In this document: in pieces, positions 36,718 through 45,253 of the stretch | How the letters are laid out: each line of letters opens with the position of its first letter | Position numbering within the stretch: the stretch's first letter is position 1 | Source: Mycolicibacter sinensis | GTDB lineage: Bacteria; Actinomycetota; Actinomycetes; Mycobacteriales; Mycobacteriaceae | NCBI RefSeq assembly: GCF_001667945.1 | Contig: NZ_LZJK01000057.1 | Span: 1-64,000 of the forward strand | Length of the DNA: 64,000 nt | Reading direction: 5' to 3' | The notes under the pieces: generated by a model | Told to the model about the DNA's origin: nothing | Database searches by the model: none | Seen by the model: only the letters and a program-made list of their open reading frames with translations | Translations under genes and position numbers: made by a program

Positions 36718-37143
36718 GTGCGATTGCAGCGACAGGTGGTGGACTACGCGCTTCGGCGCCGTTCCCTGCTGGCCGAGGTCTACTCCGGGCGTACCGGGGT
36801 GTCCGAGGTGTGCGACGCCAACCCGTATCTGCTTCGGGCGGCCAAGTTCCACGGCAAGCCCAGTGCGGTGGTCTGCCCCATCTGCCGCAAGGAGCAGCTC
36901 ACCCTGGTCTCGTGGGTTTACGGCGACGACCTGGGGCCGGTGTCGGGTTCGGCGCGTTCCGCCGAGGAACTGGTCCTGCTGGCCACCCGTTACCCGGAGT
37001 TCTCGGTGCACGTGGTCGAGGTGTGCCGGACCTGCAGCTGGAATCATCTGGTGAAGTCATATGTGCTGGGCCTCGCGCGCCCGCCGAAGGGGTCCCGGGG
37101 TCGGCGGACGGCACGCAGCGGAGCCCGTACCGCCAGTGAGTAA
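36718..37143 (+). CDS. DUF5318 zinc-ribbon-like protein (Rv0049)
   Basis: 141 residues with two Cys pairs, CPICRKEQL and CRTCSWNHL, spaced as a zinc ribbon, and a basic tail. No membrane segment. Function unknown, but it is always found directly before ponA1 in mycobacteria I recall. Here it overlaps the ponA1 start by 8 bp, so coupling to the penicillin-binding protein is likely. Its first codons and promoter are repeated before the second ponA copy. Confidence 0.88.
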   Translation: MRLQRQVVDYALRRRSLLAEVYSGRTGVSEVCDANPYLLRAAKFHGKPSAVVCPICRKEQLTLVSWVYGDDLGPVSGSARSAEELVLLATRYPEFSVHVVEVCRTCSWNHLVKSYVLGLARPPKGSRGRRTARSGARTASE

Positions 37144-39622
37144 ACACCGCGACGACCGGCCGGAGGCTTCCTCGGCCGGGTCTTCCGACGTCGGGGCTCG
37201 CCGCGCGCCGGCGGCGCCCGATGACCGGCAGACCACGATCATCCCGGCCGTCGACGACGCCGTCACCGCCGACCTGCGCGACCCGATCGACGCCGTCAAG
37301 GCGGCTCTCGACGGTGCGCCGCGGCAACGCGAGCAGGCGTTGAGCGGACGCAGTTCCCGGCGGCCACCGCCGGAGGAACCGGCCCCGGTGCTGCCGCGGC
37401 GAACCACGCGGTCCGAGCAGACGGAGCGGCCCGCTGCACCCGACCTGCGGGACTGGCTGCGCCGGCACCCACCGAACTGGCAGTGGATCCGGCGCGGGCT
37501 CTACATCGCCGTCGCGGTGATGCTGCTGCTGCCGATCATCACCTTCGCGATGGCCTACTCCATCACCGACGTGCCCTCGCCGGGGGATATCCGAACCAAC
37601 CAGGTGTCGACGATCCTGGCCAACGACGGCTCCGAGCTGGCCAAAATCGTTCCGCCGGAAGGCAACCGGGTCGACATCGACATCAACCAGGTGCCGGTGC
37701 ACGTGCGCAACGCGGTGCTGGCCGCCGAGGACCGCGACTTCTACTCCAACCCCGGCTTCTCGGTGTCCGGGTTCGCCCGCGCGATCAAGAACAACCTCTT
37801 CGGCGGTGACACCCAGGGCGGTTCGACGATCACCCAGCAGTACGTCAAGAACGCGCTGGTCGGATCGCAGCGCGCCGGTCTGGGCGGGTTGGTCCGCAAG
37901 GCAAAAGAACTCGTGATCGCCACCAAGATGTCCAGCGCGTGGCGCAAGGACGATGTGCTGCAGGCCTACCTGAACATCATCTACTTCGGCCGCGGCGCCT
38001 ACGGGATCGCCGCGGCCTCCAAGGCCTATTTCGACAAGCCCGTCGAACAGCTCGACGTCGCCGAGGGCGCGCTGCTGGCCGCGCTGATCCAGCGTCCGTC
38101 CACCCTGGATCCGGCCGTCGACCCCGAAGGTGCGCTCGATCGGTGGAACTGGGTGCTCGACGGCATGGTGGAGACCGGAGCGTTGACGGCCGGTGAGCGT
38201 GCCGCCCAACAGTTCCCGGACACGGTGTCGCCCGAGCTGGCCCGCTCCCAGAACATCACCACCGGGCCCAACGGGCTGATCCAGCGCCAGGTCACCAAGG
38301 AACTGCTGGAGCTGTTCAATATCGACGAGCAGACCCTGAACACCCAGGGCCTGCAGATCACCACCACCATCGACCCGCAGGCGCAGAAGGCCGCCGAGGA
38401 CGCGGTGGAGACCTACCTCAAAGACCAGATCCCCAACATGCGCTCGGCGGTGGTCTCCATCGACCCGCGCGACGGCGCGGTGCGCGCCTACTACGGGGGC
38501 TCGGACGCCAACGGCTTCGACTTCGCCCAGGCCGGCCTGCAGACCGGGTCGTCGTTCAAGGTGTTCGCGCTGGTGGCCGCGCTGGAACAGGGCATCGGCC
38601 TGGGGTATCAGATCGACAGCTCGCCGCTGACCCTCGACAATGGCCGAACCAAGATCACCAATTCCGAGGGCGAGAGCTGCGGAGTCTGCAACATCGCCGA
38701 GGCCCTCAAACGCTCCCTGAACACCGCCTACTACCGGTTGATGCTCAAGCTCAAGAACGGGGCGCAGGACGTCGCCGACGCGGCGCACGCCGCCGGCGTC
38801 GCCAAGAGTTTCCCCGGTGTGCCCCACACCCTTTCCCAAGACGGCGGCCCGCCCGAAGGCGGCGTCGTTCTGGGCCAGTACCAGACCAGGGTGATCGACA
38901 TGGCCTCGGCGTACGCCACGCTGGCCGACTCGGGGGTCTACCACCCGCCGCATTTCGTCGCGAAGGTGGTCAACGCCGAGGGCCAGGTGCTGTTCGACGC
39001 GCAGACCTCGGAAGACACCGGCGAGCAGCGCATCCCCAAGGCGGTCGCCGACAACGTCACCGCGGCCATGCAGCCCATCGCCGGCTGGTCGCGCGGGCAC
39101 AACCTGGCCGGGGGCCGGCCGTCGGCGGCCAAGACCGGCACCACTCAGCTCGGTGACACCGGGGCCAACCGGGACGGCTGGATGGTCGGCTACACGCCGT
39201 CGCTGTCGACCGCGGTGTGGGTCGGCACCACCGGCGGCGATGAGCCACTGGTGAATCAGTGGGGCGGGCCGGTGTACGGCGCGGGCATTCCAGCCGACAT
39301 CTGGAAGGCCACCATGGACGGCGCCTTGCGCGGCACCTCCAACGAATCCTTCCCGACGCCCACCGAGATCGGCGGCTACGCGGGCGTGCCGGCCGCTGCG
39401 CCACCGCCGCTGGCGCCGGAGTCCGCGCCGCCGACCGAACCCTCGGAGACAGTCATCCAGCCGACGATCGAGATCGCGCCGGGCATCACCATCCCGATCG
39501 GTCCGCCCACCACGATCTCGGCCGTACCACCGGCGCCCTCCACGGCCCAGGAACCACAGTCTCCGGGGGGACCCGAGCAGTCCGCGCCCGCGCCGGCCGA
39601 ACCGGCGGTTCCAGCGCCCTAG
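37136..39622 (+). CDS. ponA1: Class A penicillin-binding protein PonA1 (copy 1)
   Basis: 828 residues from the GTG at 37136. A cytoplasmic tail of about 118 residues contains RQTTIIP (Thr33/Thr34), the position of the Thr34 phosphosite known in M. tuberculosis PonA1. One helix (AVAVMLLLPIITFAMAY) follows, then the GT51 glycosyltransferase (AAEDRDFYSN with the catalytic Glu near 198; QGGSTITQQYVKN) and the transpeptidase (TGSSFK with Ser about 472, SLNTAYY, KTGTT). A Pro-rich extracellular tail ends the protein. It polymerises and cross-links peptidoglycan. The frame is open upstream inside Rv0049; this GTG fits the phosphosite numbering. Immediately followed by a second, diverged copy. Confidence 0.96.
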   Translation: MSKHRDDRPEASSAGSSDVGARRAPAAPDDRQTTIIPAVDDAVTADLRDPIDAVKAALDGAPRQREQALSGRSSRRPPPEEPAPVLPRRTTRSEQTERPAAPDLRDWLRRHPPNWQWIRRGLYIAVAVMLLLPIITFAMAYSITDVPSPGDIRTNQVSTILANDGSELAKIVPPEGNRVDIDINQVPVHVRNAVLAAEDRDFYSNPGFSVSGFARAIKNNLFGGDTQGGSTITQQYVKNALVGSQRAGLGGLVRKAKELVIATKMSSAWRKDDVLQAYLNIIYFGRGAYGIAAASKAYFDKPVEQLDVAEGALLAALIQRPSTLDPAVDPEGALDRWNWVLDGMVETGALTAGERAAQQFPDTVSPELARSQNITTGPNGLIQRQVTKELLELFNIDEQTLNTQGLQITTTIDPQAQKAAEDAVETYLKDQIPNMRSAVVSIDPRDGAVRAYYGGSDANGFDFAQAGLQTGSSFKVFALVAALEQGIGLGYQIDSSPLTLDNGRTKITNSEGESCGVCNIAEALKRSLNTAYYRLMLKLKNGAQDVADAAHAAGVAKSFPGVPHTLSQDGGPPEGGVVLGQYQTRVIDMASAYATLADSGVYHPPHFVAKVVNAEGQVLFDAQTSEDTGEQRIPKAVADNVTAAMQPIAGWSRGHNLAGGRPSAAKTGTTQLGDTGANRDGWMVGYTPSLSTAVWVGTTGGDEPLVNQWGGPVYGAGIPADIWKATMDGALRGTSNESFPTPTEIGGYAGVPAAAPPPLAPESAPPTEPSETVIQPTIEIAPGITIPIGPPTTISAVPPAPSTAQEPQSPGGPEQSAPAPAEPAVPAP

Positions 39623-39672
39623 CCAGCGCCTTTCGGCGTCTGGATTCAGCGCGACGCCGGCCGCCGCAGACG

Positions 39673-39678
39673 TACGCT
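39673..39678 (+). promoter_or_regulatory. -10 box of the duplicated Rv0049-ponA unit
   Basis: TACGCT with 7 nt to the ATG at 39686. It is homologous to the TACTCT box before Rv0049, including the flanking GACGTAC and the CTGG after it, so the duplication carried the promoter along. Confidence 0.55.
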
Positions 39679-39685
39679 GGTGAGC

Positions 39686-39778
39686 ATGCGACTGCAGCGA
39701 CGCATGCGGGAGGACGGGCTTCCAGGCGCTTCGCCGTTGACCGGGGTGACTTCCGGCCGCTGCGCGCACCTGCGGTGA
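39686..39778 (+). pseudogene. Truncated Rv0049 copy, now a 30-codon leader ORF
   Basis: The first codons (MRLQRR) match the start of Rv0049 (M-R-L-Q-R-Q), and the upstream promoter matches too; homology then stops. The ORF continues through unrelated sequence to a TGA at 39776-39778, which overlaps the GTG of the second ponA in a GTGA tetranucleotide. It looks like an internal deletion after duplication of Rv0049-ponA1, leaving a leader peptide that could couple translation to the downstream gene. Confidence 0.65.
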
Positions 39779-41997
39779 AGAACGGGGGCCCGGCGGCGCC
39801 GGGTCTCGACAGCACCATCGCCGACGAACCGGATCTGCGCGACCCCATCGAGCTGGTCGTCGCGGCCCTGGAGCGGCCGCTGCCCGAAAAGCCGTGTTCG
39901 GCAAGGGTTTCCCGGGGAACCGTGGACCGCCGGCGAGGCAACTGGCGTTGGATCCGGCGGGGCCTCTATGCCGTCACTGCGACGGTGCTGGTGGCCCCGA
40001 TGGTGACCTTCGGGATGGCCTACCGCACCGTCGAGATTCCCGACCCCGGCGACATCCACACCGATCAGGTATCGACGATCCTCGCCGCCGACGGTACCGA
40101 GCTGGCGAGAATCGTTCCGCCGGAAGGCAACCGGATCGACGTCATGATCAACCAGGTGCCGGTCCATGTGCGCGATGCGGTGCTGGCCGCCGAGGACCGC
40201 GACTTCTACACCAACTCCGGCTACTCGTTCCCGGGACTGTTCCGGGCGGTCAAGAACAACCTGCTCGGCGGCGACACCCAGGGCGGTTCGACCATCACCC
40301 AGCAGTACGTGAAGAACGCGCTGGTCGGCTCCGAGCGCGCCGGTGTCGCCGGCGTGGTCCGCAAGGGCAAAGAGCTCGTCGTCGCCACCAAGATGTCGCA
40401 GGCGTGGCCCAAGGACGAGGTGCTGGAGGCCTACCTCAACATCATCTACTTCGGCCGCACCGCCTACGGGATCGCCGCGGCGGCACGGGCTTATTTCGGC
40501 AAACCCGTCGAGGACCTCACCGTCGCCGAGGGTGCTCTGCTGGCGGCGCTGATCCAGCGGCCGTCGGCCCTGGATCCCGCGATCAACGCCGAACGCGCTG
40601 TCAACCGGTGGAACTGGGTGCTTGACGGGATGGTGACGACTGGTGCGTTGACGTTCGCCGAGCGGGCCCGGCAGCGGTTCCCGGCCACCATCCCACCGGA
40701 CCAGGCGCGCAACGCCGACCAGGCGTCCGGGCCCAGCGGGCTGATTCAGCGTCAGGTCATCGCCGAGTTGCTCGATATGTTCGGCATCGACGAGCAGACG
40801 CTGAACATGCAGGGGCTGCGGATCACCACCACCATCGACATGAAAGCGCAACGGGCGGTGGAGAAGGCGGTGGGCGCGGTCATGGCCGGGCAGAAATCGG
40901 CGCTGCGCGCCGCGGTGGTCGCCATCGACCCGACCAGCGGCGCGGTCCGGGCATACTACGGCGGAGCCGATCCGGCAGGTTTCGACTTCGCCCAGGCCGG
41001 GCTGCAGACCGGGTCGTCGTTCAAGGTGTTCGCGCTGGTCGCCGCGTTGGAGCAAGGCCTCGGCCTGGGCTACCGAGTCGATAGCGCACCGTTGACGGTC
41101 GGCGGGACCACGATCACCAACGTGGGCGGCGCCAGCTGCGGGGTCTGCACCATCGCCGAGGCGCTCAAGCGCTCCTTGAACACCGCCTACTACCGGTTGA
41201 TGCTCAAGCTCGAGCACGGCCCGCAAGACGTCGCCGATGCTGCCCACGCCGCCGGCATCGCCGAGAGCTTCCCAGGTGTGCCCTACACGCTGTCCGAGGA
41301 CGGCCGCGGCGGGCCGCCGGCGGCGGGCATCGTGCTCGGCCAGTACCAGACCAGGGTGATCGACATGGCCTCGGCCTACGCCACCCTGGCCGACTCGGGC
41401 GTCTATCACCGGCCGCATTTCATCCAGAAGGTCACCGGGCCGGACGGCCGGGTACTGTTCGACGTCACAGTCACCGCCCGGGACACCGGCGAGCAGCGCA
41501 TCCCCACGGCGGTGGCCGACAATGTCACCGACGCCATGAAGGCGATCCCGGGTTGGGCGGGTGGGCACGAGCTGGCCGGCGGGCGGCCCGCTGCCGCCAA
41601 GACCGGCACCACCCAGCTCGGTAACACCGGTGCCAACCGGGACGCCTGGATGGTCGGCTACACACCGACTCTGTCGACCGCGGTCTGGGTCGGCACCGAC
41701 AAGGGAGATGAGCCGCTGACGAACAAGTGGGGCGGGCCGGTGTACGGCGCGGGCCTGCCGGCGCAGATCTGGAAGGCCAGCATGGACGGTGCGCTGTCGG
41801 GCACCCCCATCCGGGGCTTCCCCAAGCCCGCCGCGATCGGAGGCTTCGCCGGGGTGCCCGCGGCGCCGCCGCCCCCGCCGCCGATCTGGTATGCGCCACC
41901 GCCACCGGACGAGCCGGCGGAACTTCCTCCGCCGCCGCCCTTCCCGCTGCCGGAGATGTTCCCGCCACCGCCACCGCCACCGGAGGCTCTGCCGTGA
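39775..41997 (+). CDS. Class A penicillin-binding protein, tandem paralogue of PonA1 (copy 2)
   Basis: 740 residues from the GTG at 39775. Glycosyltransferase (AAEDRDFYTN, QGGSTITQQYVKN) and transpeptidase motifs (TGSSFK with Ser about 414, SLNTAYY, KTGTTQLG) are all intact, so it should be catalytically active. Compared with copy 1 the cytoplasmic tail is about 55 residues shorter and has lost the TTIIP phosphosite region; homology resumes at DLRDPI. The extracellular tail is a very Pro-rich string ending EALP. No ribosome-binding site precedes the GTG, so translation probably depends on the overlapping leader ORF. The frame is open far upstream inside copy 1, which is chance. Confidence 0.9.
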   Translation: MKNGGPAAPGLDSTIADEPDLRDPIELVVAALERPLPEKPCSARVSRGTVDRRRGNWRWIRRGLYAVTATVLVAPMVTFGMAYRTVEIPDPGDIHTDQVSTILAADGTELARIVPPEGNRIDVMINQVPVHVRDAVLAAEDRDFYTNSGYSFPGLFRAVKNNLLGGDTQGGSTITQQYVKNALVGSERAGVAGVVRKGKELVVATKMSQAWPKDEVLEAYLNIIYFGRTAYGIAAAARAYFGKPVEDLTVAEGALLAALIQRPSALDPAINAERAVNRWNWVLDGMVTTGALTFAERARQRFPATIPPDQARNADQASGPSGLIQRQVIAELLDMFGIDEQTLNMQGLRITTTIDMKAQRAVEKAVGAVMAGQKSALRAAVVAIDPTSGAVRAYYGGADPAGFDFAQAGLQTGSSFKVFALVAALEQGLGLGYRVDSAPLTVGGTTITNVGGASCGVCTIAEALKRSLNTAYYRLMLKLEHGPQDVADAAHAAGIAESFPGVPYTLSEDGRGGPPAAGIVLGQYQTRVIDMASAYATLADSGVYHRPHFIQKVTGPDGRVLFDVTVTARDTGEQRIPTAVADNVTDAMKAIPGWAGGHELAGGRPAAAKTGTTQLGNTGANRDAWMVGYTPTLSTAVWVGTDKGDEPLTNKWGGPVYGAGLPAQIWKASMDGALSGTPIRGFPKPAAIGGFAGVPAAPPPPPPIWYAPPPPDEPAELPPPPPFPLPEMFPPPPPPPEALP

Positions 41998-43586
41998 CGG
42001 AACGCACGGTCTGCTCGCCGCAGCCGTTGGCCGCTGATCTGCGCAGCGCCGACGACCGCGACCTGCCCAGCCGCACCGACGCAATCGTGCACGCCCTGTC
42101 CAACACCATCGGCGGGCCGGTGGGCCGGCACGCGCTGATCGGGCGCAGTCGGTTCATGACGCCGCTGCGGGTGATGTTCCTGATCGCCGTGCTGTTCCTG
42201 GCGTTGGGCTGGACGACCAAGTCGCCATGCCTGCAGAGCATCGGCAGCGGCGGACCCGATCAGCGGGTGGCCAACTGGAACAACGAACGCGCCTACTTCC
42301 AGTTGTGTTACTCCGACGTCGTACCGCTCTACACCGCCGAGCTGTTGAACCAGGGCAAGTTCCCCTACAAGTCCAGCTGGGTGGAGAAGGACTCCTCGGG
42401 CAAGGAGCAGATCCGCTACGACGGGCAGCCCGCGAAGCGCTACATGGAGTATCCGGTGGTGACCGGGCTCTACCAGTACTCGGCGATGGCGCTGGCCAAG
42501 ACCTACACGGCGATCAGCAAAGTGGTGAAGATCCCGGCGCTCAGCGGGGTTGCCGAAGTGGTGGTGTTCTTCGACGTCGTCGCGCTGGGATTGGCCCTGG
42601 CCTGGCTGGCGACGGTGTGGTCCACCGCCGGGCTGGCCGGGCGGCGGGTGTGGGATGCGGCGCTGGTGGCCGCCTCACCGCTGGTCATCTTCCAGATCTT
42701 CACCAACTTCGACGCGCTGGCCACCGCGTTCGCCGGGTGCGGGCTGCTGGCCTGGGCGCGACGGCGGCCGATGGCGGCCGGGGTGCTGCTCGGGGTGGGC
42801 ACCGCGGCCAAGCTGTATCCGGTGCTGCTGCTGTTCCCGCTGCTGGTGCTGGGGCTGAGGACCGGGCGGCTGCGTGAGGTCAGGCGCACGGCGGTGGCGG
42901 CGGCGTTGGCCTGGGCGGTGGTGAACCTGCCGGTGCTGGTGTTCGCCCCGCGCGGCTGGAGTGAATTCTTCCGGCTGAACTCCCGCCGCGGCGACGACAT
43001 GGATTCGCTGTACAACGTGGTGAAGTCGTTGACCGGCTGGCGCGGGTTCGACGGCGAACTGGGGTTGTGGGAACCCCCGACGGTGCTCAACATCGTGGTC
43101 ATGGTGTTGTTCGGGCTGTGCTGCGTCGGCATCGGCTACATTGCGTTGACCGCGCCGCGGCGGCCACGGCTGGCCCAGCTGGCCTTTCTGGTAGTCGCCG
43201 CCTTCCTGCTGACCAACAAGGTGTGGAGTCCGCAGTTTTCGCTGTGGCTGGTCCCGCTGGCCGTGCTGGCCTTGCCGCACCGCCGGTTGCTGCTGGCCTG
43301 GATGACCGTCGACGCGCTGGTGTGGGTGCCGCGGATGTACTACCTCTATAGCGTCCCGGATCGCAGTCTGCCCGAGCAGTGGTTCACCACCACGGTGTTG
43401 GTGCGTGATCTGGCGGTGTTGGGCTTGTGCGCCTTGGTGATTCGGCAGATCTATCGCCCGCAGCTGGATCTGGTGCGCGAGCGCGGCGTCGACGACCCCG
43501 CCGGCGGGGTGTTCGACCGGGTGCCCGATGCCCGGCGGTTCAGCGCGGCTCGACGGCGGGGAGCTGAAGCCGGGACCGCCGCATGA
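41994..43586 (+). CDS. GT87-type polytopic mannosyltransferase-like membrane protein (Rv0051)
   Basis: 530 residues from a GTG that overlaps the ponA copy 2 stop (GTGA), with GGAGG upstream. After a cytoplasmic N terminus of about 55 residues come roughly ten membrane helices; conserved segments include NFDALATAFAGCGLLAWAR, VGTAAKLYPVLLLFPLL and WSPQFSLWLVPLAVLALPHR, the layout of DUF2029/GT87 polyprenyl-phosphate-sugar-dependent transferases. The acceptor is unknown. Coupling to ponA suggests a role in cell-wall assembly. Confidence 0.88.
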   Translation: MTERTVCSPQPLAADLRSADDRDLPSRTDAIVHALSNTIGGPVGRHALIGRSRFMTPLRVMFLIAVLFLALGWTTKSPCLQSIGSGGPDQRVANWNNERAYFQLCYSDVVPLYTAELLNQGKFPYKSSWVEKDSSGKEQIRYDGQPAKRYMEYPVVTGLYQYSAMALAKTYTAISKVVKIPALSGVAEVVVFFDVVALGLALAWLATVWSTAGLAGRRVWDAALVAASPLVIFQIFTNFDALATAFAGCGLLAWARRRPMAAGVLLGVGTAAKLYPVLLLFPLLVLGLRTGRLREVRRTAVAAALAWAVVNLPVLVFAPRGWSEFFRLNSRRGDDMDSLYNVVKSLTGWRGFDGELGLWEPPTVLNIVVMVLFGLCCVGIGYIALTAPRRPRLAQLAFLVVAAFLLTNKVWSPQFSLWLVPLAVLALPHRRLLLAWMTVDALVWVPRMYYLYSVPDRSLPEQWFTTTVLVRDLAVLGLCALVIRQIYRPQLDLVRERGVDDPAGGVFDRVPDARRFSAARRRGAEAGTAA

Positions 43587-43666
43587 ACCCGATGGCAGAA
43601 CAGCCCTCCGCCGTCGAGTAGCCGCTACGATCATGACGATCTGACCCGGCGCTGCTACCGAGAGAT

Positions 43667-44404
43667 ATGGGATATCCGATGAACCGTGCAGTTCGTGTCG
43701 CGGCGTGCTCTTCGCTGGTCTTGCTGGCGACGGCCGGCTGTAGCACGACCACGGCAGGAGTCCCCGTCGAAGCGATGATGGCCGATGTGTCTTCGGCCGC
43801 CAAGACCACCGCCGCGTCGCCCCCTGACGGGCTGCCGCCCGGGCGCCTCGGTGCCCTGCTGCTCTCCGACGACACGATCAGCAACATCGTCGGGCTGCCG
43901 ATGCAGCCGACCGGCAGCTGGAAAAGGCCCGGTGCTGTGGTCACGCTGCGGGATCGCAACGACTGCAAGGTCTTGACGGTCTCCGACCAGGATCTGTGGA
44001 CCAGTGACTTCACCGCCTACCGGCAGGTCGCACATCAGGACAGCGACGAGGTGAACTTCTTCGCGTGGCAGGGTGCCGCAACCTACGAGGACACCCGAAC
44101 CGCGTCCCGGGTGTTTCAGCGCAGCATCAACCCCGGTCTGCAGGCGCGCTGCAAAACGGCGACGCTGCCCGCCGAGAACGATGAGCAGACGACGTGGCGT
44201 GTCGATTCGCTCACGGTGACCGGCTCCGCATTGTCCGTGACGCTGTCGGAAATCCGTCACCAACAGATGACCGGATGGCGCTGCTCAACGCGGATCCGCG
44301 TGCAGCGCAACGTGATGCAGCGCGCTGGGGCATGCCAGTTCGGTAACCCGGTGGCAACCGCACAACAGATGGCGGATCTGATCTCAGACCGGATCGGTGG
44401 CTGA
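43667..44404 (+). CDS. Lipoprotein with PknH-type sensor domain
   Basis: 245 residues (ATG at 43667; an in-frame ATG at 43679 is an alternative). The lipobox is LLATAGC. The sensor domain follows a tether of about 35 residues and has four cysteines (NDCKV, ARCKT, WRCST, ACQFGN). It is the first of a second cluster of the family, here between Rv0051 and rpsF, where M. tuberculosis has Rv0052. Confidence 0.87.
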   Translation: MGYPMNRAVRVAACSSLVLLATAGCSTTTAGVPVEAMMADVSSAAKTTAASPPDGLPPGRLGALLLSDDTISNIVGLPMQPTGSWKRPGAVVTLRDRNDCKVLTVSDQDLWTSDFTAYRQVAHQDSDEVNFFAWQGAATYEDTRTASRVFQRSINPGLQARCKTATLPAENDEQTTWRVDSLTVTGSALSVTLSEIRHQQMTGWRCSTRIRVQRNVMQRAGACQFGNPVATAQQMADLISDRIGG

Positions 44405-44438
44405 TTAGGTGAACGACGAATCGTCCAGGAGTGGCCTG

Positions 44439-45236
44439 ATGAAGCGGGTTTTTGCAGGGATGGGTGCGGCGGCTCTGTCGGCGATGGCGCTGCTGGGGTG
44501 TTCGCACAACGGTGACCCGGCCGACGAACCCGCGCAGGCCGTCCGGCTGCCGGCCCCGGGGGAGACCACCAAAGCCCAGACGTCCGAGGCGGTGGCCCCC
44601 ACCGGGGAGCCCGCCGCCCGTTCCTCGATGACCCCGGTTCCGCCACCGCTGGTGCTGCCGGATCGGTTGCGCACGCTGCTGTTGCCGCCCGACGTCTCCG
44701 GCCCCATCGTCGGGTCACCATTGGGTTTCGAGAAGCGCTACGACCAGCCCGCCCCACCGGTGGATCTGGGCGAGCACGCCGAGTGCGCGGTGCTGCTCGG
44801 CCCGGCCATGCCCGCCTTCGGCTTCGAGTGGACGGCCTACAAGGGCGCCCAGCAGAAGGACCGGGAAGACAACGCCGACACCGTCGTCGGTCAGGGCGTG
44901 GCGTCCTACCCCGACCCGGACAAGGCCCGCGCCGCGTTCGCCGCGGCGTTCCCCGCCGAGCTGCGCAAGTGCGACGGGGTTGCGGTGCACAACCCACGGG
45001 ACACCGCCGCCAACCTCAGCTGGCAGTTCCACGTCACCACCGTCGAGGGCACCCGCGCGCAGTGGAGTCGCGTGCAGCTGGTCGACGGTAAGCCGGTCGA
45101 CTGGAGTTGCGCCTATGAGGCCGACGTCAAAAGCAATGTGCTGCTGTACACCTCGCTGTGCCGGCGCGACGGCGGCGGGGCTGAGGAGGCGGCCCGACTC
45201 GCCGAGCGGCTGATGGTCTGGATCCCGGCCGTCTGA
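44439..45236 (+). CDS. Lipoprotein with PknH-type sensor domain
   Basis: 265 residues from the ATG at 44439, chosen because AGGAG lies at normal distance; a GTG at 44409 is in frame upstream. Lipobox AMALLGC, then a Pro/Thr-rich tether of about 60 residues and a sensor domain with four cysteines (AECAV, RKCDG, WSCAY, SLCRR). It closely resembles the lipoprotein at 25181-25990. It is cotranscribed with the gene 34 bp upstream. Confidence 0.87.
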   Translation: MKRVFAGMGAAALSAMALLGCSHNGDPADEPAQAVRLPAPGETTKAQTSEAVAPTGEPAARSSMTPVPPPLVLPDRLRTLLLPPDVSGPIVGSPLGFEKRYDQPAPPVDLGEHAECAVLLGPAMPAFGFEWTAYKGAQQKDREDNADTVVGQGVASYPDPDKARAAFAAAFPAELRKCDGVAVHNPRDTAANLSWQFHVTTVEGTRAQWSRVQLVDGKPVDWSCAYEADVKSNVLLYTSLCRRDGGGAEEAARLAERLMVWIPAV

Positions 45237-45253
45237 CCCGCGGCCGGGGTCAG
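45233..45253. terminator. Convergent terminator containing both stop codons
   Basis: CTGACCC (45233-45239) pairs with GGGTCAG (45247-45253). The TGA of the plus-strand gene lies in one arm and the TGA of the minus-strand gene in the other, so both genes end inside one hairpin. Confidence 0.5.

Noticed and set aside
36899..42084. Long minus-strand frames opposite the two ponA genes
   Set aside because: Shadows of high-GC coding on the plus strand; low-complexity Arg/Gly/His-rich translations with no motif.
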